Below are positions 44,891 to 58,179 of a stretch of 64,000 nt of DNA, piece after piece (position 1 is the first letter of the stretch; every line of letters begins with the position of its first letter). The notes beneath the pieces were generated by a model, which made no database searches, was not told the DNA's origin, and saw only the letters and a program-made list of their open reading frames with translations. This DNA comes from Dreissena polymorpha (lineage: Eukaryota > Mollusca > Bivalvia > Myida > Dreissenidae), in NCBI RefSeq assembly GCF_020536995.1, contig NC_068366.1, positions 17,360,237 through 17,424,236 on the forward strand. Direction: 5' to 3'. The position numbers and the translations under genes are program-made.

Positions 44891-47690
44891 GAACAATCTT
44901 CTTTCTAAATGACATCTCAATAAAAAAGTTCTTCTTTAATATAGCTATATGAGGCGGACCTCAAGCTTGTGGGACTGGGTGCATATGGTGTCAGGAGTTC
45001 TTTTAAGTACCCTGGTGCTCTTGAAGTATGGCAGTTATACATAAAACACAAATTTTTGAAGTTAATTCTGTATTTAAGCGGTCGCCAGTGCAAGTCAAAT
45101 AACGTCTGTTTGGAACTGTCAAATTTCCTTCGTTGTAGGACCATCTTTGCACACATATTTTGAAAACGTTGTAACTGTGTAAGTTCATGATCTGCAATAC
45201 CATATAGAATAGCGTGGCAGTAGTCCAGATGTGAAATGACAAGTGAAAGAACTAAGTATTCAGCAGCTTGCTTGGTGAGATATTGACGAATGCGTTTAAT
45301 GCGAAGAAAGTTTATCATGGCTTTTTAACATTTGTATCTAATACAAGGAACTTTATTTACCGTATCACCAGCAATATCTTTGGTTTGTGTTGCACATTTG
45401 TTTAACTGTTTTCTGATTTCTGACATTATAAACTCGGTTTTCGACGTATTCATTTTTAATCTGTTTTTGTTCATCTAGTCATTCATCACTTTTGAGTTCT
45501 CGACTTCTCGGATCGCATCAGCTTCATTGGAGCTTGAAGGGCGAAACATTTGCTAGCGATGTGATCGTCTGCGAAGCCATATAAAGCTATGGACGGGGGA
45601 TAACATCGACCAATGTGCCGGCGTAAGCGAGGTACATCCATGGGCCAAGGCAACTTCCTTGAGGAACACTACAATCTAGAGCGCGGAATGACGACAGCGT
45701 ATCGCTGATGCTCACTCTAAAGCCAAACTGTCTTAGGTACGAACCCACCCAGTCACGGGCTGTACCTGAAACACCGTACTGGCAACGTAGGACCTCCAGA
45801 AGTACATCGTGGTCCACAGTATCGAACGCGGCACTCAGGTTGATGGATATGAGGTCCGTCACTTCCTGTCGTGCCATTCCTGCTAAAATGTCATTTACGA
45901 CCCGCAATCAGACCGATTCACATGGGTGATCGGGGCGATACGCAGACTGATATTTTGGAAGTAGTCCGAATTCATAACTGTGCTGATTAAGTCTTTTCAA
46001 GGCCGCTTTCTATATAAGCTTTGAAATAAATGATAGATTACTAACTGGACTATAGTTTGACAACACAAGCTCAATACCTGACTTCTTTTATAAAGGCCGC
46101 ACACTTGCCTCTTTGTATTTTTCAGGAAAAAAAACCTTCTGACAAAGACAGGTTTATTAGCTTAGTTAGTACGGGTAAAAGTTTCGTGGTATATGTTTTC
46201 AATAACTTTGTCGGCAAAACATCAAACTCAGATGATGTGGTATTAAGCTCACTTATAAAAAATTTAACTTCATCTTTGGTCATATCTTTGAAGCTAATTA
46301 GAGAAGGAACATCCCGTGTTGGTGGTGGGAATTGTTCAAAATCACGTAAATTAGAGTCACGAATTGCTTTAATTGTATTCATGAAATAATCTGCGAATTG
46401 GTTTGCAAGATTTTCATCGGAAACCTCTTAAGATAATGTTTTTTCAGGCTTTGTTCCACATAGCTCGTAAACTAAACAAAACAGTTTTTTCGAGTCACCT
46501 TTAGCAATAAACACTTTTTCACAAATAGCTTTCCTTTTCGCACGATAATGGTGCACGTATACTCGTTACGTAGGGATTTAAAAGTTTCAAATTCGCTTTC
46601 TCACGATTACATCGCCTTATTTTTTATGCCTTTCGTAGATGCGCTTTAAATCTAACATGGTGTTATCAAACCATAGTTTAGGCGCTCTGTAAATAATCGT
46701 TTTTTTTAAAGGTGCATTATTTTCTAATACGCTTTGCATTTGGTTTTCATGCCCCTGCACAAAAGAATCTATGCTTTTTTCATGAACTTCAATATTGTGC
46801 AAGTCTTTGGCAAATTTATCAGTATCAATACGTTTGAAGTTTCGATATGTAACCTGTTGAAACACAATGTTTTCTTTCAGTAAATCTAGATGCATTTTGA
46901 CGACATAGTGGTCTGAAATATACGGTCCCGGAAAACATTGCTAAACGGTTATACCTTTTTTTATTTCAGTTATTACTAAATCAAGACTATCCCCAGCCGT
47001 GTGCGTTTCAAACATAACATGTTGTTACAACCCCATAGCGCGAACGTGGGTATTGAAGTCCCTAATCAAACTGTTGTCCTCTTCAATATGAAAATTGAAA
47101 TCGCCCATGATTAGTAAATTAGAGAAATCAGACAAGGTGTTTTCGACATAATCACAAAAAGTGGTTATAAATTGGTTGTATGTCGAACGTGCCGGGGGCG
47201 ATATATACCAAAGACATGAATTGTAATGTTCTTAAAAGCCAGTTTCCATAGGCCATATTCAAATGCTGTATTTTGTCCGTGCGATAATTGTCTCACATCA
47301 CTTGTATTTCTACAGACTAAGGCTATGCCTCCACCGATTTGATTGTTTCTGTTTGCAACACTTAACTTATAGCCATTCTGATTAAGATCTGATGTCTCAA
47401 ATTGATGGGGTTTAGCATCAGAATACCAAGTTTCAGTCAGAAGAGCAAAGTAAGATCTTTCCTCTCGTAGACATTGACCTACTAGTACGTCTGTGTTAAC
47501 AGCAGAGCGACAGATCAATGTGAAACACGATGTTTGTTCATGAAACTGCTTCAATTTGTTAATAATATCGGGATACAATAGGTTGTTTACGTTAATACCG
47601 TTAGGTTTTATGCGCAACTTCGGTTTCCCTCCGCGTTTCCCTCGCTGTCATTTTCTATCTACTGCGATGTTGTGAGATCTGATCACTCTA
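44890..47690 (-). mobile_element. Decayed LINE (CR1/jockey-like ORF2 remains)
   Basis: Read on the minus strand, pieces follow in the correct order. The endonuclease (47617-47165) has LTETWYSD and IGGGIALVCRN. A linker is at 46895-46617. The reverse transcriptase start (46382-46122) has FDVLPTKLLK. The RT core (45907-45545) has SAAFDTVDHDVLLE, VPQGSCLGP and then YGFADDH, the catalytic motif. The RT C-terminus (45318-44917) has SHLDYCHAILYG and LHWRPLKYRINFK. Stops and frameshifts separate these pieces, so the element is dead. The FDTVDHDVLL and HLDYCHAILYG phrases fit the CR1/jockey supergroup and differ from the intact LINE at 3.6-8.7 kb. Confidence 0.85.
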
Positions 47691-48040
47691 AGCACTGCAT
47701 GGTCAATTCCCTTGAAGCGTACATTATTGTTCTTGGGTCGAATAGCTCTAGGTTGATCGCGGGAATATCTGTACTTCACGGTCGATTTGTTTTGTATATT
47801 AAACATTGTAATGTCCGAAATATCCGAAATTGTGTTCTTTTGAATATCAAGACGTTCTCGAAATGCTAGCCATTAAAGCATTGACGCCAATGCTACGTAT
47901 AAACAAGACACACGTACACACCATTCATGATTCTTATCGTCCAAAACCGTCCATTTGAGAAACACAAATACCAATAAAATCCAGTTTTTTAGAGCAGTCA
48001 GAAAACACACGCCTGGCTCATACAGCGACTATCACATATA
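47691..48040. other. Junction between the decayed LINE and the duplicated block
   Basis: No gene. The block homology to 19770 begins at about 48040 with a TTGATATTATGCA stretch. The left duplication breakpoint therefore lies within about 350 bases of the LINE 5' end. Confidence 0.5.
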
Positions 48041-49557
48041 TTGATATTATGCATTAGTACAAGTAACGGTAAGTTGACGATTGTTTAACTTAAAATAAAG
48101 TCGCTAAAAGTTGTCCGCATCGGAACATTATATTGATTGAAGCTTGATGCATAGTTATACTATGTAATTATTTCCCAATGTATATGTGTTGTCTTATTAG
48201 GATGGGTCACACGGTATCACTGTGTCATGGACGGCCAATACCGGGACCCTGTGTACAACTGTACACGGTCCTCAATCTTTGACATATACGATGAGGTAAG
48301 ATCGGTTTTGTTTCACAAGGCTAAGATTCAATAAACATGTATCAACCAGACTAAAAATAATTATAACCAGTGTCACGTTTTAAATGCAATACTATAAGGC
48401 CTAAATTGAGTGCCTCATACCAACCAATACATTTTGTTTCGAAAGTCGGTCTTGCCTATTGATGCGCCTAAATACGTTTCTATTAAACATGTCCAATCGT
48501 TTATATGAACTTTTTAATATATACATACTCAATAAAAAAAATTATAATAATACCTTATTTGTATTGACTTTGTAAGTTAAATGCCTCTAGAATGTTCAAC
48601 AAAATGGCTTGATTGAACAATTCATATATTTTTTTAATTATTCATGACGGTTAGAATGCATCCATATGCACCCAAAGTTTATTATGACGCATGTGTTTGT
48701 ATGATTTTAGGATAACTACTTTATATTTAGGTCGTTAATAAACTGTCCTGTTGTGAAACTGCATTTTATAAATGTTTCAACCAGCCAAACGCTCCTAATT
48801 AATCCGTGAAATGACATGACAACTCATGTCCGTTCATAAATATTTGTACTATAGAACAGACAATCTTATACTTAACATATTATTAAAAAAGTATGCATAG
48901 ATTGGATTGGAAAGCTACCGATATACTAAGCAGATTAGCCGATGTAATCACTGACTCGGACGAACAGTTGATGTTTGTAGATGTGGAAAAAGTACGTTTA
49001 ATTCTCAAGAAAGTCGGAAGTGATTTGGGCCAGCGCGAAAAAAGACACTGATGTGATGCGTCACTATACGAATCTTAGTATATATTCTTGTAACTTCATA
49101 CTAATATATGCTATTTAAATGTGCAATAAAATAACACAATATTAACATGTCAGCTTTTGTCTGTCTGTTTTCTTCAGGACCGTACCGTAATCATTTAATA
49201 AAGTCACACTTATGTTATTTGCTATCACATGCATCATCATTCCCTTTTTGATTACGGTTCGTGTATATTTTTTCTTGCAGTCTTTCTTAGATGTGGCTAA
49301 CACACCGATTGGTGAGCAAGTTGAATCAACGTGGAAAGTATTAGTAAATCAGGTAAATTTAAAGGGTTTTTATGTATGAATGAGAAAGCGAATAATAGTT
49401 GGGTTATGGGTACGACACTCAATAAACAAACAGTGTTAAATATAAGCAATTGGTAATACATTTCTGTTTGTTAAATAACATTGGTGTGTAATATACATCC
49501 ATATATAAAATACAACGATCACCGTTGCTCCGAAAATAAGAGAAGTAATGTTCTTGT

Positions 49558-49690
49558 GTAAAGTGTCGTCCCAGATTACACTGTGCAGTTCGCACAGGCT
49601 ACTCAGACGCCGCACTTTTCGCTGAAACTGGATTTTCAAAAAGAAGAGACTAATCTGGATCGACACTTTACGCACATTCATTAGCGAGGC
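49558..49690 (-). repeat. Dispersed GGGACGACACTTTA repeat, fuller copy
   Basis: AAGTGTCGTCCCAGATTACA at the left, GTGCAGTTCGCACAGGCTAC in the middle and ATCGACACTTTACGCACATT at the right. This is a more complete relative of 21318-21385 at the matching intron position, so the repeat predates the block duplication. Confidence 0.7.
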
Positions 49691-51546
49691 TAAATGGCAT
49701 GCTATTAATGCACGGTAGGTTGCATTGTAGACAAGAATTGGCCCCGATTCAATTATTAGCAGCGTGGATACATTTGTGAACAACATGGTACAACGATCGA
49801 ATGGAACAATATACAACCATACCTTCATTTAATCGAACTTGAGTAAGTATTGTTATGTCAAGGATACATTAGTTACACATTTCTCTATAGCGCATCATTA
49901 TTTATAGTTGAATTTTGGTAGTATTTAAGTATTTTAAACCAACTGTATGTTTATTTATTTTTTTCATTCTAAATATGGTATCTGCAATTGAATTTTTTAT
50001 TGGCATGTTAGTATCCTGGACTGAATTCATAGAAAACTATTACATATTTCTATGATTACAGTTGCAGCAATATCAGAAACATCGGACTGTTCAAATTTTA
50101 ATTTCCCGGTTGATGCATTGGTCGATTACAGCAAGAAGAGCGATGACGGTTACAAAGGGTTTCCTTCCTGGGCTAGCGGTAGTTCGAATAATATACGTGT
50201 CCCATGCATGAACTGTAAGTGAGGCATACTGTTTTAATATTTATAATACCTATACATGCACTAAAGCATTATAATGAAACATGTGGTGGCTAAAGCTACT
50301 AGTTATCTGCATAACGACAGATGTATATTGTGTTATATACACTTTATTGTTCTAAGAGTTTATGTTTGACTTTTACTACTATCAAACATAGTTATTTCGA
50401 TTATGTTGCAGACCAGGTCTACAGCGGGATTGTTTATCGCAATCCTTCAAGTATCGTTTCTTTGAACTCCGCCATCGATAGGTATGCAATTTACTTGCAC
50501 TTGCACTGCAAATGATAGTTGCCATCAAATTAATTCATGTAATGTATACTTACAGCTTAAGTTTATTAGCGGAAATACAACATTCGTTAATGTATGTACT
50601 AGTATCTAACAGATATAACTTCTTAAAAACATTACTAATATCTATACAATATATATGATAATTAATTCATTTCGTCTGTTTTATCAACTATTAAAAAAAC
50701 AAGTATTATCCTTTCGGAAGTATTCATCAAGCTACAAATCGTGCGTCGTAATGACGATGACGCTGGAAGTTACTAGTTTATAGTGATAGTGTAGTGATGT
50801 TGTTCTGGTGTGTTGTATAAGTCATTTAAATTAAAATAGGTCTTATAATAACTAACTGTATAGTTAGCGTGTATTCCTATAACAAATAAGGATATTTACG
50901 TATGGTAGGAAATTGCCAAAGACTTTGAACGCGCCCGTGATTTCCTTCGCCTATTTATCCAGTAAATCTTCAGTTACACCAGTTAAAATACCGGATACAC
51001 CATTTGAAATATAATTCGAAATATATGATGTAAGAATTATTGTTACTTGCTTATCGTATCTCTTTGTCTTATAAAAAGGTGTTTACAAAGATCGAATTTC
51101 TTATATATATCATAGTAATATCTCTCTGTATATATATGTACGTCGTTGTTTTCTGTTTTCAGCAAAGCTTGTCAGACCCTGTATGTGCTTATCTTCAATT
51201 CAATGAAAGGTTTCTATTATTTATATTGTAATTTTGATTAATTCATCTGATAAACATTGATTTTTGATAGATTTGTTTTCTCACTTTATTTTTATTGCTT
51301 AAATCAAATGAAGTTTGTAAAAATCAAATATTTCTACCTTTGTCTCTTGTGTGTTTGCACATTCATTCACATATTACATTCTCAGAGATATTCTGTTAAA
51401 ACTCTTCCAACAGCGGAAGTCCTAATGTTTGGTCTACCGAAGGCTGCTCGCTGACCTCCTTTGACAGGAACACTGGCATTGTGACCTGCACGTGTAGCCA
51501 CCTGACTAACTTCGCCGTGCTGATGAGTCTGGCAGTAATGACGACG

Positions 51547-51733
51547 GAGGAAGTAAAACAGCTTAACAATAATAATTACCGATCTACGAAAATAACTCAA
51601 CGACTCATCTTTAAATAGCATAATGTTTAAAGCCTAATTATTGCAGTTCTCCTCAATCTCACTGAACACTAAGTACAGTACTTACAGCTTAGTAAATTAT
51701 TTTTAAGAGACTCACCTATTATATGACTTTATG
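51547..51733. repeat. 187-bp insertion at the donor of the GPS exon (copy B only)
   Basis: Copy A goes from ACGACA directly into the donor GTAAATTGAC. In copy B the two halves are separated by 187 bases, which moves the normal donor away from the exon. No family, poly(A) run or clear target duplication was recognised. Confidence 0.7.
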
Positions 51734-52829
51734 AGTAAATTGACAAATTGCTACCCTTGATATATTATACAAGTGTATATGTCGTCATGTGAATTAACAC
51801 ACTTATAAAGTGAATATATTTTGCACTGCTGACACTATTTTGAAATGAGGTTACATTATGTCAACACGAATTAATAGAAGGATATAAATACTAAATAAAA
51901 ATATGATGTATCAAAGACAGCTGTTCCTGTCAACAGTATTGATTTTGAATTATCTATAAATTATGTATTCTTCTACAAGCGCACGCCCACAGCCGTGCAT
52001 TAGGATTGTTATCTATCATAGGATGTTCTATTGCAATGGTCGGCATTGCCCTAACTGGCATAGTTCATCTTGTATTCTGGAGGTAGTATGATGTTGGTTG
52101 TTTCTTTGTCGCGTTTTTTGGAAGGATTCGTCTGTCAAATTGTAACGTATGTACATTGTATTTAATAGCATATGCCTCATATTATGTATCCAATCTTGTT
52201 TTAAAACGTGTCATGTCTTTTTTAGATCGCTCTCATCAGACCGGACTGTTTTGCTGATGAATGTATGCTTTATATTCTTCATCGGCTATCTTGTGTTTCA
52301 AACCGGAATCGAGAAAACATCAAATTCGGTAAACTGATTTGAACATGTACTAACACATTGTTGACATCAGACCTACAGCTTGTTTTGAAAGTACTATATG
52401 ATGGAAATTAAGTTTAGCATCGAATGTAGAATGCTATCTGTTCGGTTAGTTTAGCTGACAGTTTTACTTAGAAATTCCTCACTTTGTTGAACATACATTT
52501 GCATATACCAGCTGTTGATATTGTCGGATATGAGGTTTGACATATTATTGTTTGCTATTGTCTTACAGAATGTATGCAAAGCCATCGCTGTTATCCTGCA
52601 CTACATTTTCATCGTCGTGTTCTTCCTGATGTTGGCCGAGGTATTCATGATCACCTACCTGGTGCTAAGCCCGTTCCGCAAACGGCGCATTGTGGTGCCG
52701 TTCATTATTGCTGCATACGCCGTATTACGGTACACTTTTTTAAAAATCACATGCTGGCTCTTTTTTGAGTGTGGTCTGATAAATCGTGGCAAGATCGCTC
52801 CGTTTTGCTAAACGTCGTTTTCGCGCCCT

Positions 52830-53345
52830 TTCATGAATGTGTATTCCTGTACATCGATGCCATATGGTCGGTATGTTCTAAGTTTTGCATTCCACAATTG
52901 CTCCATTGTATTGCGGTACTCGTCCGATTATTTGTAAATCATCTATGGACAGTCCGTCCGTATTGAAATGTTCAGCTACCGGGTCACTGTGCTGTGTGCG
53001 AACACGCGACAGATTCAACAGATGTCGCTGGTACAGAGTTCCGCCGGTCTCTCCCACAAACACGTACCTGCAACAGCGACGACAGTTGACCTGGTACACA
53101 ACATTTGATGATTTGCAATCAACATTGTTCCTCACTCTGTACTTCCTGCCGCTGGGATCTGTGAAGTAGTCCGCCGTCATTATGTACGGGCAAATGGCGC
53201 CGCACAGGACCCGCTCATGTAGGGCTTCCGGAAGAACATCCTATTGTGTTTCTTGTGTACTGATTGCAATCCCTTCTGAAAGCTACTAATGGGGATCGAA
53301 TGAAGGAAGTGTTCCATGAGCACCCATAAGTAGCCTCCATATCCG
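52830..53345 (-). mobile_element. Penelope-like retroelement fragment with GIY-YIG endonuclease part
   Basis: The minus-strand frame 53180-52878 reads VVYQVNCRRCCRYVFVGETG and later DPVAEHFN, the cysteine-bearing GIY-YIG module found at the C-terminus of Penelope-like elements. Only this end of the element is present. It sits in the TM3-TM4 intron of copy B and is absent from copy A, so it arrived after the block duplication or was lost from A. It is a fossil fragment. Confidence 0.8.
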
Positions 53346-56300
53346 TTTTTAATTCAGCCATTCTGATTTTGATAGTTGGAATTTAGATGGGCGTCACACA
53401 GCTTAAAGGATACGGCAATGACTCATTGTAAATATTTGTGATTTAAAATTACATTTAAATTAATAGGAAACACAATTGTATTTACTATATGACGCAACCG
53501 GAACTGCAATATAAACTGGTACATATTAAACTGGAGTAATGCATCAGTCTTGTGACATTGATACCAGGTTCGATCCTCATTTGGGAAGCGTCAGCAAACA
53601 ACACAAGTGCCTAGCTTTTCGCAGTAAACGAAAGTGGCTGTCTGATGATGTTGATGTAAACGACTATATCAAACTCAATCAAAATCATTTAAACATAAAA
53701 CACTTTAATAATAGTGTGTTTTAAGGTTTTTTACTAATTGAATTGTATAGCCTGTTATGCTATGCTCAATGTGTTAATATGTGAACTTTTACCTAATATA
53801 CTTGTACACTTGTTATACACATGTTTATACTTTACAGTTGTTGGTTGACGGTCGATAGTGGTGTATTTTAGGCATTCGTTGGACCAATCATTCTAGTCGA
53901 AGTTGTAAGTTATAGCATATGTATTTGTAACATATCCATTTAGTTGTTGAACTGTATATACTTCATATATTTTAGAATTCATAGAGATGTCCTGGTATCG
54001 CTATAAACATCTTTAGAATATCAAGCATCTACTAATTGTATTATACGCTACTTTCTTTGTGATTCAGTTGTGTTAAAAAAACTTTGCAAAAGATTGCAAA
54101 CAAACATTTACTGTGTCGTTAACGCATCTTCTAGCGTATTTGAATACTGTTTTCTACAGTAAATGATGCTTAATTGAGGGTAACATATGTATTCATAACA
54201 TATCAGAATGGGTATTACTTGATATGTTTGTTACAAGTAACTGTTTTACACGTATAGTGCAGTTTTATAGAAGTTCATCACTTTCGACAAAACTGAATAA
54301 ACATATGCCTTTGTAATCCAAACGATTTGGTATTTCAGGGAAATATTGTCAATCTCGGAATTATCCTGAAGTTTGGGATCTGTAGCATTTCCTCAATGGC
54401 AAAGAACTCCGATCTAGAAAAAATCAAGTATATTCGCTTTTCGTTGTCGTGTTCATTTACTCCAAATCGTTATTTAAAAAGAGTTGAATGGTCTGTTTTA
54501 CAAGCATAAGTTTATATAAGTCAAAGGAAATACGTAAAATGTATTATTTAATTGTTCTTTCGTGGCTTATCTTCCATTACTTTTTGATAGAATCCTGTAC
54601 CGTTTTTAAGCTTTCGGTTTAGTTTTTCACTATTAAACAATTGATGTACAAGTTTTACACAGGACGGGCGCAAGGAGTGCCGGCGTGCTAACCCCCATGT
54701 TTGGCATCACGTGGCTTATCGGCGTATTTGCCGTCAATTACGCGACGTTGGTCTTTCAGTGGCTATTCGTCATACTAAACTCACTCCAGGTAACTGCTGA
54801 ATTGTATGGGCTTATTTAAATTTGCCTTGGTTCTACATGAAATAAGTATAAATTTATCTATGTTGAATCGTTGTGTTAAAGTAGGTCAAAATTTAAGAAG
54901 ATTCGGATAAGTTTTCGATGAACACGCATTCAACGCATCTTGGTTTTAATATAAATTATTGTGTGATTTACGTCGATATAATTTTAATTGAACACTCTAA
55001 TATTCCACGCGGAAAATTAATAGACACAAACCATTTATCACAAATATCACACTCACACAACACATACCTGACGCAAATGAATGAACGTGCTGCCGCTTTG
55101 AAAAATCTAAATTCTGGTGTTGGATATCTGTATGTAATTTTCATTGAATTATTTTAACCCAAACATTTTGATCACATATCTTTGTGCATTTTATTTTACA
55201 GTGTCTAATGATATTCATTGTTAAGTGTCCACTATACAAACAGGTGCGTCTTATAAACATTTATTGCATCAAATGTGACTTAAATACGTGTTCACAATTA
55301 TAAAAATAGAAAAAAAGTTCGTATAAAGTCCTTGTACAGGTGTTGTGTAAATATTATGTATTATATTTTCCCATGGTTATTCCAACATCTCATAAACACA
55401 CGCGTTTATTTGCTCAAAAATGCCCAGCATCAAATTGTATTGCAAGTATGTTGTTAATTTGAATATTAAATACAAGAACGTATTGTGGTTGACGTGCTAA
55501 ATTTCTTTTACCACAAGGTTCAAGATGCTTTCAAAGAATAGCGCCGACGATTCTTCTATGTCGAAAGAAGTATCTCAGGTGAAAACACCAAACACAAGGT
55601 AATGAGTGGAGTAAATGTACTACCATAATCATTATAAGTTTACGGAGTGAAAATCATAGTGAATAGACTATTCTGTTATACGGTCATGTGACCAGTTGTC
55701 TAAACATAAGATACAGGTTTTAATGCAAGCTGAAATTTCAAAGATAAAATTCAATAAGTTCTCACAACGTTAAACATGTTGTTTTGCATAAATTTACGTC
55801 ACACTGTGAAATGATAAGTATTCCTATTTTGTTTTGTTTGCTTTCAGATTGCAGATGGTTCAAAGAAAACGGAAAGCTCGATGTGATACATCGTTACAAA
55901 AGCGACAACAAGTTGGACGAAAATTGTTTTGTATATTATGTTATGTATTTCGATTGCTTAGCATGCATTCTGCAATTATTAGCAATGTAATTCATGTATG
56001 TTTATGTTTATGTATGTACATTGAAACATGTTCTCCCAGTTCACCTCAGCAGAGTTTGAAACTGGGTCCCATGGGGTAAATTGTAGGTCAACTATTCAGA
56101 TTAATGACAAAAGCTTGTGAATACTTTAGAGGTGACATTTAATGCACATTTTTCTTTAAACGTGTAAGAACATGTATCCAGTTACATAGTTGCCGAGTCA
56201 AACTTAGGCATTATGTAAAATTTTAAAATAAAGCTTTTGAACACGCCATATGTTGTTCCCACGATGTAACTTGCATAGAATATCAAAGAATTGACATGAT

Positions 56301-56759
56301 TTATGGTTAATTTCGAAAAGGATTGTCGAGTGTTCCTGAGTTTGCTTTTAACGTCCAGTGTCCGCATGAGCATTGACCGAGCGAATATTGCGTTTTATAT
56401 TAAGATACAAAACATGTACATCTTCTTGATTGCAAAGTAGCCGATTATTTAAAGATCTTGCAATGTGTAGTGCTAGTTTATTTGTTTGATGTGTATGACG
56501 TATTTTGATACTAGATCATTTTACCATCACAATAATTGTACTGACCTTACAATATTTTAGCAATAATCTTATTATAACAACTTTATTGTTCTTTGTCTCT
56601 TGAGCTTTTTAAATAAAGACAAAATGTAGTTGATCGTTTGTTTCATGCCATCGTACCTCAGAAAGTTATGGTGCCCTGGTCAATTTATAACTATTCACCA
56701 TCTACCACTGAAAAACGTATTTTATCGCATGTGTAGTCCCTTAGAAAGTTAAATTTAAT

Positions 56760-56940
56760 TAAAGACAGTTCATACCAGCTTCAAGTTTTTAAGGCTTTAT
56801 CTCCAAATCTTAGATACTGGTGTGCAGCGAAGGACATACAACCTGAGCAGACTGCGAGTAACTTGCAGGCAGTTCTGGTTTTTGTGCTTTTGCACATAGC
56901 CATGTTCACTTTGCTTCTTAGTGCGAAAGGGTTAAATAGT
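56760..56940 (+). repeat. Dispersed short repeat (TTGCACATAGCCATGTTCACTT family)
   Basis: Carries TTGCACATAGCCATGTTCAC and ends CTTAGTGCGAAAGGGTTAAA, a layout I recognise from a common bivalve short repeat. It lacks a counterpart at the matching place in copy A. Confidence 0.55.
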
Positions 56941-57644
56941 TGTACATTTAAATTCTCTTATCGGGCAAAAATTTGATTCGAATAATGATTGTATGGTATT
57001 AACTTGTACGTACACTTAAAAGAACTAAGTCTATGCCAAGTTGTAGGTTTAAACCGATTTAAACAACAAATGCTTTTAAATTGATCGTTCCAAGCCGGTA
57101 ACCGCAATTGTATCATGTTTGTGCTTTTGTTATGTTATTGTCGGTGTTGTCTTGATCGTTTATTGTGTGTCCCGCTGTTTGGCAATGGGTTCGTTAACTC
57201 TATCAAATGACCTCATCATATAATAAGGATTTTCACTCATGCTCGTCCAGCTAATGGTTCACGTTTAGTGTATTAAGTCAATACTCATGTTCAATACATA
57301 CCGGTACTTTACAACACAAACTGAAGGGAATGAGGGTAATTTTATTTCAACTCGTAGGAAAATTGAATACCGGCTGAACTTAATTGAGGCACAAGCAGTT
57401 AAAATATATTATTTTCAGGCAAATTTAAATTGTACGAGCTGTATGTCTGTACGAGCTGTATGTAGTTTTGTAACACGTTTTATTGTTGCTGCCAACGCAT
57501 GATTTAAGTTTGTAAATTAATATGAATACTTATTCACGCAAATATGCAAACATTTGCTCTGTATGTAATAATGTTGTGTCGTGTACATATAATACATATG
57601 TATTTGCGTCAATTGTCAACACAAATAAGCATGTGTAGTCAGTA

Positions 57645-57785
57645 TAAGCTTATCAGAGACGACACCCTCCAAGTAAACTTGATCCTTGTTTTGAAAAGAC
57701 TTCATTTTAACGACTGCAAAAGCTTATTTCGGACGAACCTTAACACACATGCATTAAGCCCAGTTTTACCATAACACGGCTCATT
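57645..57785 (+). repeat. Dispersed GCGGACTGCACAGG repeat, internally deleted copy
   Basis: Counterpart of 34876-35100. It keeps the AAGCTTATCAGAGACGACAC start and the CATTAAGCCCAGTTTTACC end but has lost the central GTGCGGACTGCACAGG part. Confidence 0.65.
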
Positions 57786-58179
57786 TAAATACACTGAATT
57801 ATCTCATTGAAGGATGTTAGCATTGACACCACTAAATTACTGCGTATACATGATATTGTCTTGAAATTCACGCCAGAGTATACTAGACAGAGAATACTAG
57901 ATGAGCGTTTACTTACATCCAAATGCAAAACAATTCGTTCAGCAACAATCCCAAATAATTTATTACCTAAGAATACTATGAAATAATGTTAGAACTGAAA
58001 TGAGAAATGTCCTAGTTTAAAGTCGCACGTGCCTCAGATTTGAACTAGGTTATTATATTGTAAAATAAACATCTGACCGAGTTTCATCACATTAAAAGTG
58101 TCCTGTAGACATAACTTTATAGTTACGTTATAAACGAGCCTTTGCGGAACAGGGCGGTACATCATCGTTAGGCCTCATG

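Larger units (their letters stand above)
48201..55886 (+). pseudogene. Duplicated receptor pseudogene (exons 9-27 of the adhesion GPCR)
   Basis: Exon remains: 48201-48295, 48892-49052, 49281-49352, 49731-49842, 50062-50214, 50412-50481, 50909-51029, 51163-51209, 51414-51546, 51980-52082, 52226-52328, 52569-52719, 53358-53427, 53838-53904, 54339-54427, 54663-54789, 55202-55243, 55518-55598, 55848-55886. Signal peptide, cadherin and first HRM exons are absent. Lesions: frameshifts at both ends of the exon 10 copy; TAA in the exon 12 copy (Lys to stop); TAA in the exon 15 copy; a one-base loss at the TM1 acceptor; ten extra bases at the TM3 donor; TAG in TM4; TAG in the loop-2 exon (Trp to stop); TAG in the tail exon. 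Others (GPS, TM2, TM6/7) are still open and very similar to copy A, so decay is fairly recent. I see no way for it to make a receptor. Confidence 0.9.

Noticed and set aside
48201-55886. Copy B as a second working receptor gene
   Set aside because: It lacks the signal peptide, cadherin and first HRM exons and has in-frame stops in at least five exons, plus frameshifts and damaged splice sites.
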